DNA of 31,634 nucleotides from a virus: positions 1-31,634 of IMG/VR virus record IMGVR_UViG_3300007960_000104. One strand, written 5' to 3'. The notes under the pieces are model-generated. The model saw nothing but the letters and a program-made list of their open reading frames with translations, did no database searches and was not told the DNA's origin. Position numbers and translations under genes: made by a program. Below, in pieces: positions 14,422-21,226 of this stretch (position 1 is the first letter of the stretch; every line of letters starts with the position of its first letter).

Positions 14422-14901
14422 ATGACTGACAAGGAACTTGCGGAAGCACTGGAAAAACTACGAACCCTGCTAATTGCAACTGGTGAGGTACATCGGTCAA
14501 AGCAACTTGACACGATCAAAGAAGCCGCCCGCCGCCTCCGCGAACTACCCGACCCAGCCAAGTCCGACGAGGACCGGATGCGGGAGTTGGTGGAGAAGCA
14601 TAAGTGTTTCAAGGGCGTGCTTGGATGGCGCGAATCGACAGATATGATCGATTTCCATTGGGTTTGGAAGTTCACCCAAACCAAAGGGGATGGCTGCTAC
14701 CTGCCAACCTCCGCAGCTCTCACCGTCATTCGCGGCATCGTGAAGGCGAAGTGTGACGCGATTGGTAATCAGGCGAACTGGAAACCGATGGGTGATGGGA
14801 ATCTTTCCGGGCAATGGCAGCACCACTGGAGAGGTATATCTCAGTACCACGACGACGAACTCGCCGCCATCGACGCCCTACTGACCGCGATGAACACCTG
14901 A
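14422..14901 (+). CDS. Unknown early protein
   Basis: 159 residues. ATG 14422 follows AAGGGA at good spacing. Residues 1-60 are charged helices (TDKELAEALEKLRTLLIATG, then EAARRLRELPDP). The remainder is mixed, with several Trp (LGWRESTDMIDFHWVWKF; SGQWQHHWRGIS). It is flanked by intergenic gaps of over 150 bases on both sides, unlike its tightly packed neighbours, so it looks like an inserted single-gene module. Not recognised. Confidence 0.75.
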   Translation: MTDKELAEALEKLRTLLIATGEVHRSKQLDTIKEAARRLRELPDPAKSDEDRMRELVEKHKCFKGVLGWRESTDMIDFHWVWKFTQTKGDGCYLPTSAALTVIRGIVKAKCDAIGNQANWKPMGDGNLSGQWQHHWRGISQYHDDELAAIDALLTAMNT

Positions 14902-14917
14902 CTCTCTCTCTCTTCCA

Positions 14918-14945
14918 CCGTCCGCCGCTGCGAAGTGCCGGACGG
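14918..14945 (+). other. Inverted repeat before the methyltransferase
   Basis: CCGTCCG (14918-14924) pairs with CGGACGG (14939-14945) over a 14-base loop, just after a (CT)n tract at 14902-14911. The following CTTTCGG is not a proper T run, so an intrinsic terminator is doubtful; an attenuator or protein-binding site is possible. Confidence 0.4.
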
Positions 14946-15058
14946 CTTTCGGCCTACCCGTGAGTGGTCGTCAGTGGTTTGCAGCGAGCCACAACCACGG
15001 GCTCAGGGGTACTCATCCACCCCGAACCGTCTGCTCTCGAAAGGGGGCAGGCGGGATT

Positions 15059-15970
15059 ATGAGATTTCTGTCCCTGTTTTCCGGCATCGGCGGGCTCGAC
15101 CTCGGCCTCGAATGGGCTGGCTGGACCTGCGCTGGTATGTGCGAGTTCGATCCGTGGTGCCGCGCTCTGCTCGCCGAGCGGTTTCCCGGCGTGCCGATCC
15201 ACGACGATGTGACCACGCTGCACCCGGAGCCGGGCGCGTTCGATGTGGTGGTCGGAGGCTTTCCATGCCAGGACATTTCAGTTGCAGGCAAGCAAGCAGG
15301 CATTGACGGCGAGCGATCCGGGCTCTGGAAGGAAATGCACCGTGTCATTGACATTGTTCGACCCCGATGGGTCGTTGCTGAGAATGTGCCTGCTCTCCGC
15401 ACTTCGGGATCAGACCGGGTACTCGGCGACTTGGAGGGAACGGGTTACACCTGCTGGCCGATCGTGGTGGGTGCTGACGACATCGGCGCGCCGCATCGAC
15501 GCAAGCGGGTGTTCATCCTCGGACGAATGGCCGACGCACACTGCGACGCAGTACGGCAGCAACGGGGACGCGCCGGGCGAGATCGGTCCTCGGCGGGGAT
15601 CGCTGCACCAGTCGACTCCGGCATGGCCGACGGCTGGCGCGAACGATCACAAAGGGACAGCGAAGCCGGGACAGAGGCGGGGCCAACTGGACGAAGCGGC
15701 GGAGCAGATTTTCCCCCCGGACCAGCAGACCTCGCCAGATGGCGCATGGTGCTTGAACTTCACCCGGAGCTTGCACCGGCCCAGGCTCAATCCGTGGTTT
15801 GTCGAATGGCTGATGGGCTTCCCGAGCGGCTGGGTCGCCGCTGGAGACGACGCGCTTTGAAGGGGCTGGGAAACGCCGTCGTCCCGCAGGTCGGCCTGCT
15901 CATCGGGGAAACGATCAACCGCTTTGAGGCGGAGAAGATGAACAACAGGGAGGTGACTTGTGGCTGGTGA
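15059..15970 (+). CDS. C5-cytosine DNA methyltransferase
   Basis: 303 residues from ATG 15059. It transfers methyl from SAM to cytosine C5. Visible motifs: I (FSGIGGLDLGLEWAG), IV with catalytic Cys70 (GGFPCQDIS), VI (VAENV, 106-110), VIII (RRKRVFIL, 147-154) and X (LGNAVVPQVG, ~268-277). The target-recognition region between VIII and X is short and very Arg/Gly-rich. It is open in a second frame that also resembles methyltransferase-associated sequence (see the separate entry). No restriction gene is adjacent, so it is an orphan phage enzyme, likely protecting against host restriction. The stop overlaps the next start by 11 bases. Confidence 0.9.
   Translation: MRFLSLFSGIGGLDLGLEWAGWTCAGMCEFDPWCRALLAERFPGVPIHDDVTTLHPEPGAFDVVVGGFPCQDISVAGKQAGIDGERSGLWKEMHRVIDIVRPRWVVAENVPALRTSGSDRVLGDLEGTGYTCWPIVVGADDIGAPHRRKRVFILGRMADAHCDAVRQQRGRAGRDRSSAGIAAPVDSGMADGWRERSQRDSEAGTEAGPTGRSGGADFPPGPADLARWRMVLELHPELAPAQAQSVVCRMADGLPERLGRRWRRRALKGLGNAVVPQVGLLIGETINRFEAEKMNNREVTCGW
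15243..15860 (+). other. Second open frame over the methyltransferase variable region
   Basis: This frame is open for about 600 bases inside the methyltransferase gene. From 15517 on it reads as sequence typical of phage methyltransferase tails: EWPTHTATQYGSNGD, then PTAGANDHKGT, RRGQLDEAAEQI and LNPWFVEWLMGFPSGW, stopping at 15860. The annotated frame over the same bases also looks authentic (RMADGLPERLG). It has no ribosome site of its own, so it would be expressed only by frameshifting. It may instead be the fossil of an older frame. Confidence 0.5.
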
Positions 15971-16946
15971 CTGGATCAAGATGAGGTATTCGCTGCTATC
16001 CGACCGCAGAGTTGTCCAGATCGCCAGGACTCTTGCTGACGACGAGAACTTCTGCAAATGGATGGGAGACCCAGTTCGCGTGAGCATTTCCAATGCGTTC
16101 GATCACACGCCTCCCGTCATCATTCGTCATCTTTGCGTCAGCACGCTTCTCATCATTTGGGGAGCTGTAGCGGAGCAGGGCAAGCGTGACGGTGATGATG
16201 CGGTGGTCGATGGCTTCGACTGTTTCACCATTGACGAGATCGCGGGTGTACCCGGATTCGCTGATGCGATGCTGTCAACCGAGTGGCTTGAATACGACGA
16301 TGAAGCCGAGACCATTGCCCGTTTTTGCGGATACCTAAAGGAAAATCTGCTCGCGACCGAGCGAGGAAAAGAGTCCCGCAGAGAGTCAAATCGGCTTGCT
16401 GCCAAGCGATATCGCGAGAAAAAATCATCAGCCGACAGTCATCATCCAGTCATCAATTCGTCATCACAGCGTCATCCAAAAGTCAGCCCTAGAGAAGAGA
16501 AGAGAAGAGAAGATAAGAAAGCATCAGCTATCGCTGATGCTGATTGCGCCGCAGCAGCAGCGACCGGACTCCGCTTCAAGTCCGAGGTCGAGGCGATGGT
16601 CGGGCGAACTGGATTCCCAGCCCCGGACGGACGCTCGTTGGACGAGATCCGCAAGGCCATTGGCCGCATCGAGTCGGGCATGTACCCGGACGCGCTGGGC
16701 GTGCCTGACCCGCTGGCGTATCTCGAAGCCCGATTGCGTTGGTACTGGGACGAGCAGGCGGTCAGGCGAAAACACGCCGAGCGTCGGCTGGAAGTCCCAT
16801 CGCTTCGCAAGACGCTCGCTGACGACCGATGGCGGGTTGACCCGGACGCACCGCACTGGGAGCCCGCACCAGACGAGAAACCCAAAGTCATTTCCGAAGA
16901 ACGCGCAAGAGCCCTCGACCGGCTCACACGGAGAACAGCGTCATGA
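15960..16946 (+). CDS. Replisome-organiser-like phage replication protein
   Basis: 328 residues from GTG 15960, chosen because AGGGAGGTGA sits just upstream and GDWIKMR is the family opening. The N-terminal ~130 residues (MRYSLLSDRRVVQIARTLAD, later TIDEIAGVPGFADAM and a WLEYDDEAETIARFCGY strand pair) match the winged-helix-type N-domain of phage O/DnaD-like initiators. A basic low-complexity linker follows (REEKRREDKK), encoded by an AGAGA-rich purine tract at 16491-16520. The C-terminal half is helical. It likely binds the phage origin and recruits host helicase. The exact helicase-loading mode is not visible. Confidence 0.75.
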   Translation: MAGDWIKMRYSLLSDRRVVQIARTLADDENFCKWMGDPVRVSISNAFDHTPPVIIRHLCVSTLLIIWGAVAEQGKRDGDDAVVDGFDCFTIDEIAGVPGFADAMLSTEWLEYDDEAETIARFCGYLKENLLATERGKESRRESNRLAAKRYREKKSSADSHHPVINSSSQRHPKVSPREEKRREDKKASAIADADCAAAAATGLRFKSEVEAMVGRTGFPAPDGRSLDEIRKAIGRIESGMYPDALGVPDPLAYLEARLRWYWDEQAVRRKHAERRLEVPSLRKTLADDRWRVDPDAPHWEPAPDEKPKVISEERARALDRLTRRTAS

Positions 16947-17557
16947 CCACGACCGAGTACGAATCCAAACGCCCGCCCGCACACTGGCTCACGGACACCC
17001 TCTGCGGCATGCTGGCCTTTGACGGCAAGCCCTACACCCTGTCGATTGAGCAGCAGGTCGCATGGGACGAGCGGTTTGCCAAACTCGTGAACCGCCACGG
17101 CGACGAAAAGACCCTCGACCTGCTCCGGGAGTTCTTCGAGACCAACCGGCTCAAGAAATCATCAAGACCGGGCGACTTCGCGGATTTCGTCGCCAGAGTC
17201 ACCAGCGACAGCATCGGCTCCTGGAAGGCCCGTAGCGACGATTGGGACCGAGCCGTGTCCCGGGTCCACCAACACGCGCAGAACGCAGCAGGCGGTCAGC
17301 AGCGGATTCCTGAGGCCGTTGTGCTGCGACTGGTCTCCGAGTGCCACAACGACCTGCAGACCGCGGCGATCCCCGCCAACCTGAGCGATGAGCTGCGGGA
17401 GCGGCGCAAGCGGGACGAGTGGCCGGAGATCCGGCGTGTCCTGGTCGAGTGCTGGGGCGGTGAACTGGTGAAGCGGTGGCGCGAATGGCGTGCTGCCACG
17501 ATCGAGGAAGTCAAGAGCGGCGGCGGATACCGGCTGCCGAGGATGGGAGGTCTGTAA
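16943..17557 (+). CDS. Unknown replication-module protein
   Basis: 204 residues, ATGA overlap with the organiser-like gene. Largely helical and charged (LRERRKRDEWPEIRRVLVECWGG region); no Walker motif, so it is not a DnaC-type ATPase. Conserved-looking Trp at several places (HWLTDTL, SWKARSDDWDRAV, RWREWR). Placement directly after the replication protein suggests a helicase-loader or partner protein, by context only. Confidence 0.75.
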   Translation: MTTTEYESKRPPAHWLTDTLCGMLAFDGKPYTLSIEQQVAWDERFAKLVNRHGDEKTLDLLREFFETNRLKKSSRPGDFADFVARVTSDSIGSWKARSDDWDRAVSRVHQHAQNAAGGQQRIPEAVVLRLVSECHNDLQTAAIPANLSDELRERRKRDEWPEIRRVLVECWGGELVKRWREWRAATIEEVKSGGGYRLPRMGGL

Positions 17558-17877
17558 TGGGCATGGTCAATTTCAGCGAATACCGGGACTTGCAGGAGAA
17601 GTGCATCAGGCAGGAACAGCGAATCCTCGAACTTGAGTCCGAGTTGATCGAAGCCCTGTCTGAGCAGTTCTTTGAGATCGCGACTAAAGGGGAGGGCATC
17701 GTCCTCGACGGTGACCCGATGGACGAGTGGTACTGCACCAACGGCAGGTCAACGGCTGTGTATGTGGGGGACCGCCTCATGCGGCTGGGTGTCCTTGAGA
17801 AGAACGGCAGGCATCAGGCGGGCAGCGTCATGTGGTACAGGCCGCTGGAGTACATGCGGAAGGCCGGTGAGCGATGA
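17557..17877 (+). CDS. Unknown small protein with N-terminal coiled coil
   Basis: 106 residues. ATG 17557 shares its A with the upstream TAA and follows GGGAGGT. Residues 5-40 are a heptad helix (EKCIRQEQRILELESELIEA). The rest is a compact alpha/beta domain (IVLDGDPMDEWYCTNGR, then a VLEKNGRHQAGSVMWYRP strand pair) reminiscent of a small winged-helix domain. Function unknown; part of the replication operon. Confidence 0.75.
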   Translation: MGMVNFSEYRDLQEKCIRQEQRILELESELIEALSEQFFEIATKGEGIVLDGDPMDEWYCTNGRSTAVYVGDRLMRLGVLEKNGRHQAGSVMWYRPLEYMRKAGER

Positions 17878-18275
17878 TCGACCGCGTCAACAAGGGAACG
17901 GCTGAGGCCGCGATGAACATGCGGATCGTTGAGGAAGAACTGAGGCGGCTAGTCATGCGACCCGTCCGCGTGTCCGATGTCATCGACGCGGTGATTGCCG
18001 AGACCGGGATCGAGGCCAGTCAGTTGCTCGGGACCAGTAGGAGAGCGCATGTCGTCAAGGCCAAGCAGGTCTGCACCGTCTGCCTCCGAGAGTGCAGCGG
18101 GCTGAGTTACCCGGAGATCGCAATACGCATGGGCAAGGCGAATGTGACTCGAAAAGGCGGACACACGGCGGCATACGACAGATGCAATCGAGAACGGACG
18201 GACGAGACCAACGAATTGATTGACCGCGTGAAGGAGAGACTTGGATGGAAGGCCAGAATGCAGGTGATCCGATGA
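17874..18275 (+). CDS. Stand-alone DnaA domain IV-like DNA-binding protein
   Basis: 133 residues, ATGA overlap. After an N-terminal helix, residues ~38-110 follow the DnaA C-terminal (DnaA-box-binding) plan. IEASQLLGTSRR gives the first helix and basic loop, VVKAKQVCTVCLRECSGLSY the long helix, and PEIAIRMGKANV followed by GGHTAAYDRCNR the helix-turn-helix with its HTxxxxAxxR-like recognition helix. No AAA+ part is present. It could bind DnaA-box-like sites at a phage origin or compete with host DnaA. Family placement is good; the role is inferred. Confidence 0.75.
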   Translation: MIDRVNKGTAEAAMNMRIVEEELRRLVMRPVRVSDVIDAVIAETGIEASQLLGTSRRAHVVKAKQVCTVCLRECSGLSYPEIAIRMGKANVTRKGGHTAAYDRCNRERTDETNELIDRVKERLGWKARMQVIR

Positions 18276-18745
18276 CCGTTGATTTCTTCGTGCCAGGCGT
18301 TCCAGCACCGGGCGGGTCAAAGTCCTACATGGGCCAGTCGAAGTCCGGTCGGGCGATCATTCGAGACTCGTCCAAGCGAGCCCCAGCATGGAAAGACTCT
18401 GTGAACACACACGCGATTCAGGCCATGAACGGGAGACCAGTGATCGACAAGGGCGTTCCGCTCGTCTGCAACTTCGAGTTCATCATGCCTCGCCCGCAGG
18501 GTCACTACCGGACGGGCAAGCACGAGGGCGAGCTGAAGGACTGGGCGATCAACAAGAAGCACACCACGAAACCGGACACGCTGAAACTGCAACGCCCCAC
18601 CGAGGACGCGATGACGGGGGTTGTGTGGACGGACGACTCTCAGGTGTTCGAGCAGTCGGCGACGAAGCGGTACGCGATGCCAGGCGAGATGACTGGCGTG
18701 AGAATCAGAGTCACAGCGGCGAGCATCGCCGGGAAGGATGAATGA
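18272..18745 (+). CDS. rusA: RusA-type Holliday-junction resolvase
   Basis: 157 residues from ATG 18272 (ATGA overlap). It cuts four-way junctions formed during recombination-driven phage replication, and is a homodimer in the known family. The N-terminal FFVPGVPAPGGSKSYM is the RusA start. KPDTLKLQRPTEDAMTGVVW followed by TDDSQV carries the conserved Asp cluster that binds metal. It completes the exonuclease, annealase and resolvase set in this operon. Confidence 0.9.
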   Translation: MTVDFFVPGVPAPGGSKSYMGQSKSGRAIIRDSSKRAPAWKDSVNTHAIQAMNGRPVIDKGVPLVCNFEFIMPRPQGHYRTGKHEGELKDWAINKKHTTKPDTLKLQRPTEDAMTGVVWTDDSQVFEQSATKRYAMPGEMTGVRIRVTAASIAGKDE

Positions 18746-18963
18746 TGGACGAGATCAGGGCTGACATTATTGAGAAGCATGAACTGCTTGACCACATCAC
18801 CCGCCTGACCGCTGAGCGTGACGAGGCGAGGTCGGAAGTGGAGCGGTTGCGGGAGTTGGAGGGGGCTATACAAGAATTGCGTGATGCCGCTTTCGACACC
18901 GCCCACACAGAGCTCGACGATCAGTTCGGCGGTGCGATGCGTAGACTTGCGGAAGGGGATTGA
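18745..18963 (+). CDS. Small coiled-coil protein
   Basis: 72 residues. ATG 18745 shares one base with the RusA TGA and sits seven bases after GGGAAGG; ATG 18742 directly before is possible. Almost wholly a charged heptad helix (HITRLTAERDEARSEVERLR). No further signature. Function unknown. Confidence 0.65.
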   Translation: MDEIRADIIEKHELLDHITRLTAERDEARSEVERLRELEGAIQELRDAAFDTAHTELDDQFGGAMRRLAEGD

Positions 18964-18965
18964 CC

Positions 18966-19277
18966 ATGAGCAGTGAATCACCGTGGCGGACGCTGGCGGA
19001 GCGGTTGGGCATGTTGCCGAAGAATCACAGGCCAGGCGATCCGGCCTTGATCCTGCTCGGCAATAAGTGGGCAGAGCCGGATGAAAATGCGGATGCCCAA
19101 GACCTGCTCATCGGTCGGGCGTTGCGGGTGGCGTGGGCTGCGTATGTCAAAAACGGCGGCGACCTCGACAAGACATCTGTGTTGGATGTTTTCTGGGAAT
19201 CCAGCAGGTCGGGCTACCGAGCCATCGCCGCACTGGAACTGCTGGACGCTGTGGGGTATGAACATGCCGACACCTGA
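18966..19277 (+). CDS. Unknown small early protein
   Basis: 103 residues from ATG 18966, preceded by GAAGGGG. Helical and acidic with Trp (WRTLAERLGM; VAWAAYVKNGGDLD), ending ALELLDAVGYEHADT. It overlaps the next gene by 14 bases. No family recognised. Confidence 0.65.
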   Translation: MSSESPWRTLAERLGMLPKNHRPGDPALILLGNKWAEPDENADAQDLLIGRALRVAWAAYVKNGGDLDKTSVLDVFWESSRSGYRAIAALELLDAVGYEHADT

Positions 19278-19593
19278 ACTCCCCACACTCCAAGACGCGA
19301 TCTACTGGACCATGCTCGAACTCAAGGACCGAGACGGAACCTGGCCGACGCTCCAGAAGATCGCCGACGCTCTCGACCGCGACAAGGTGAACATCTGGGA
19401 AGGGATGCAGCGACTTCACGCCAAGGGCATCGTCCGCAAGGCAGGCGACGGGACGGCTCGCTGCTACTCGGTCGCACCCGAGTACATGCCGAAGCCGAAA
19501 CCGATCGTGATACCGGTTGAAGGCAGGATCAACGCCCGTGTTTCTGACTACTCGTCCTCGTCGGACTCTGCGGCCTCGTCTTCTTGTTCTTGA
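19264..19593 (+). CDS. Winged-helix protein at the end of the early operon
   Basis: 109 residues from ATG 19264. Residues ~10-70 form a winged helix (DAIYWTMLELKDRDGTWPTL, then QKIADALDRDKVNIWEGMQR and LHAKGIVRKAGDGTARCYSV). The last ~15 residues are Ser/Ala low-complexity (SSSSDSAASSSCS) because the gene runs antisense into the acidic tail of the converging minus-strand gene. A regulator of phage or host transcription is plausible; the target is unknown. Confidence 0.75.
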   Translation: MPTPELPTLQDAIYWTMLELKDRDGTWPTLQKIADALDRDKVNIWEGMQRLHAKGIVRKAGDGTARCYSVAPEYMPKPKPIVIPVEGRINARVSDYSSSSDSAASSSCS

Positions 19594-19775
19594 ATCAACT
19601 CGTGAATCAACCCTTCGACCGTGAGTGCGTTGCCTCGGCTAGTGATGTAGGTCTGAGTGTTTCCCTCATCATCGACATAGGTCGTGATGAGCAGCGCAGC
19701 ATCGCAGTGTTCAGCCGCGATGCTGATAGACCGCTCAAACTGCTGGTCTCGATGATCCATAGAACCGCCCCCCAT
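19548..19775 (-). CDS. Small acidic protein, converges with the early operon
   Basis: 75 residues from ATG 19775, whose T is shared with the upstream TGA (TGATG); ATG 19760 after GGGGGGCGG is an alternative. It has an N-terminal helix (QQFERSISIAAEHCDAALLI) and a beta hairpin (TTYVDDEGNTQTYIT). The extreme acidic tail (EQEDEAAESDEDE) ends in TAG. The last 46 bases overlap, antisense, the end of the plus-strand winged-helix gene. Function unknown; the acidic end could mimic DNA, but this is speculation. Confidence 0.6.
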   Translation of the reverse strand: MGGGSMDHRDQQFERSISIAAEHCDAALLITTYVDDEGNTQTYITSRGNALTVEGLIHELIQEQEDEAAESDEDE

Positions 19776-20623
19776 CAATCAGCCCATGATGGGGTCGCGA
19801 TCATCTCACCCGTCTTGGAATCCATGCGAAACGAGAGCCACAGCGCGCCGATGGGCTTTGGGCTCAGGCCGATCGACTGCTCCCAGCTGTTCCCGTCCTT
19901 GCTGGCGTCCTTGTACCCGGGAGCAATACAGCACCACCTGGTCCGTTGCCGGATCTCGCCCCACCGCGTGATGAAGTTCTGGGGACGGTCCATCATCGAC
20001 CGCTCGTGAACATGCCCGATGTAGTACATATCCGCGTCGTAGTCGGTCGCGAACCGCTGGTGCTTGATGACCCCGCGCGTCACAGGCCCACCGCCGCCCG
20101 ATCCGTGGGTATACCGCAGCGTAAACCCGCCCTTTTTGGTTTTGCTCATCACGCCCCGGAACCGGATAAACCCGGAGTAGGGCATGTGGTGGATGTCGTG
20201 ACCCGTCCGGTCTTTGAGGCGGGCGATCAGCATAGCGGTCAGGTCAATCCCGAAGTGGCGCACGGGCGCGGTCTCGTGGTTGCCCCAGGACATTGAGCCG
20301 AACAGGTCGGCATAGGGCTCGTAGAAGCTTACCGCCTCGTCCATAATCAGGTTGAAATACTCGCCAGCGTCCTTCTCGCTTCGGATGACGCTGCGGCTCT
20401 GACGCGGATCCCTCGGACCCTGCATCGCATCGAACAGGTCTCCAAAATCGAAAACGCGAGCATTCCGCTCGCGTGCCTGATCCAGATGCCGCTTTTCCAT
20501 CTTGCGGTCGGATTTCGGATTGTCGAAGTGAACATCGGATCGGAGCAGGAACCACTGCTCCGCGTTGCAGTCGGCAAGTTCAAACTCGACGATCAGCGCG
20601 TCCTTGGGTCTTGTGATCTTCAC
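19775..20623 (-). CDS. Calcineurin-like metallophosphoesterase
   Basis: 282 residues from ATG 20623. All signature blocks of the metallophosphoesterase fold are visible in order: DVHFD (Dx[H]), GDLFDAM (GD), SWGNHE (GNHE), THG, and YIGHVHE (GHxH), giving a dinuclear metal site. Possible substrates are DNA or nucleotides. In phages such enzymes are often found near replication genes, but here it is transcribed in the late (minus) direction behind a small membrane protein (ATGA overlap). Chemistry is firm; substrate unknown. Confidence 0.9.
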   Translation of the reverse strand: MKITRPKDALIVEFELADCNAEQWFLLRSDVHFDNPKSDRKMEKRHLDQARERNARVFDFGDLFDAMQGPRDPRQSRSVIRSEKDAGEYFNLIMDEAVSFYEPYADLFGSMSWGNHETAPVRHFGIDLTAMLIARLKDRTGHDIHHMPYSGFIRFRGVMSKTKKGGFTLRYTHGSGGGGPVTRGVIKHQRFATDYDADMYYIGHVHERSMMDRPQNFITRWGEIRQRTRWCCIAPGYKDASKDGNSWEQSIGLSPKPIGALWLSFRMDSKTGEMIATPSWAD

Positions 20624-20886
20624 GACGACCCTGCCTTTCTTCGTTCAAGGCATTCGTGAAACACGGCGGTTGTGATCGCAGCCGGGACCGCATATGCGAG
20701 GATCAACGCCAACCACGGCTGCTCATTGAACAGGGCGGAGAACCCTGCCACGATGAACCAGACGCGCAGGGCGGTCACCATGAAGGTGTGTATACCTGAT
20801 CTCCATGACGACCGCTCGTTTGCCGACCTGTACCTGAGCAGGTACACGACCGCCTCTAGAAATCCGATGAACGCGAGCTGGATCAT
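20620..20886 (-). CDS. Small membrane protein
   Basis: 88 residues from ATG 20886. Three hydrophobic segments: ~2-18 (IQLAFIGFLEAVVYLL), ~36-52 (VTALRVWFIVAGFSALF) and ~57-74 (PWLALILAYAVPAAITTAV), with Arg-rich loops and a basic end. ATGA overlap with the phosphoesterase. No family recognised. The partner gene suggests a membrane-linked role in superinfection or the cell envelope, by context only. Confidence 0.75.
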   Translation of the reverse strand: MIQLAFIGFLEAVVYLLRYRSANERSSWRSGIHTFMVTALRVWFIVAGFSALFNEQPWLALILAYAVPAAITTAVFHECLERRKAGSS

Positions 20887-21004
20887 GATCTCTGGTCTCC
20901 GGTTCGCGCGTTCAGCGTCGTGTTTTGGTATCTGTCAGGTGATCGAGAGCCGGGGGGAATGCGGTCGGGTTTGCTTTGCGGGTTGGATGGGGTAGGGTTT
21001 GGGG
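20887..21004. promoter_or_regulatory. Divergent gap between membrane-protein gene and lone plus-strand ORF
   Basis: 118 bases separating genes that point away from each other, so promoters in both directions are expected if the plus-strand ORF is real. The plus-strand end is G/T-rich (GGATGGGGTAGGGTTTGGGG), which can serve as a loose ribosome site. No clear -35/-10 pair seen. Confidence 0.3.
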
Positions 21005-21226
21005 ATGAGCAATCAAAACGGAGACTTCACTTTTCAGGTTGGGTGGCGAATCCTCATTGTCGTTCCTATGTGGCTGATCTTTCTTTTTCCCTTGGCCTAC
21101 TTATTCAACCTGTTCGGATGGGACGGGGAAACGGCGGAGCGGTACTGCAAGGGTCTCGCGCTAGTGCCTGGTGTCGCTTTGAGTGCTGCGCTTCTGGCAT
21201 CCTATTTCAGCAGCGGCGATTTTTAG
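21005..21226 (+). CDS. Lone small two-TM membrane ORF
   Basis: 73 residues from ATG 21005. Two TM segments: WRILIVVPMWLIFLFPLAYL and GLALVPGVALSAALLASYF. The ORF stands alone on the plus strand between minus-strand operons. Its TAG overlaps the TAA of the giant protein gene by two bases, tail to tail. TM hairpin texture and a G-rich start region favour a real gene, but there is no homology evidence. It could be a superinfection-exclusion protein expressed from a prophage. Confidence 0.5.
   Translation: MSNQNGDFTFQVGWRILIVVPMWLIFLFPLAYLFNLFGWDGETAERYCKGLALVPGVALSAALLASYFSSGDF

Noticed and set aside
14918-14945. Intrinsic terminator before the methyltransferase
   Set aside because: The stem is good, but the loop is 14 bases and no T run follows. 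Listed only as an inverted repeat.
16943-17557. DnaC-type helicase loader ATPase
   Set aside because: Position fits, but there is no Walker A or B motif anywhere in the 204 residues.
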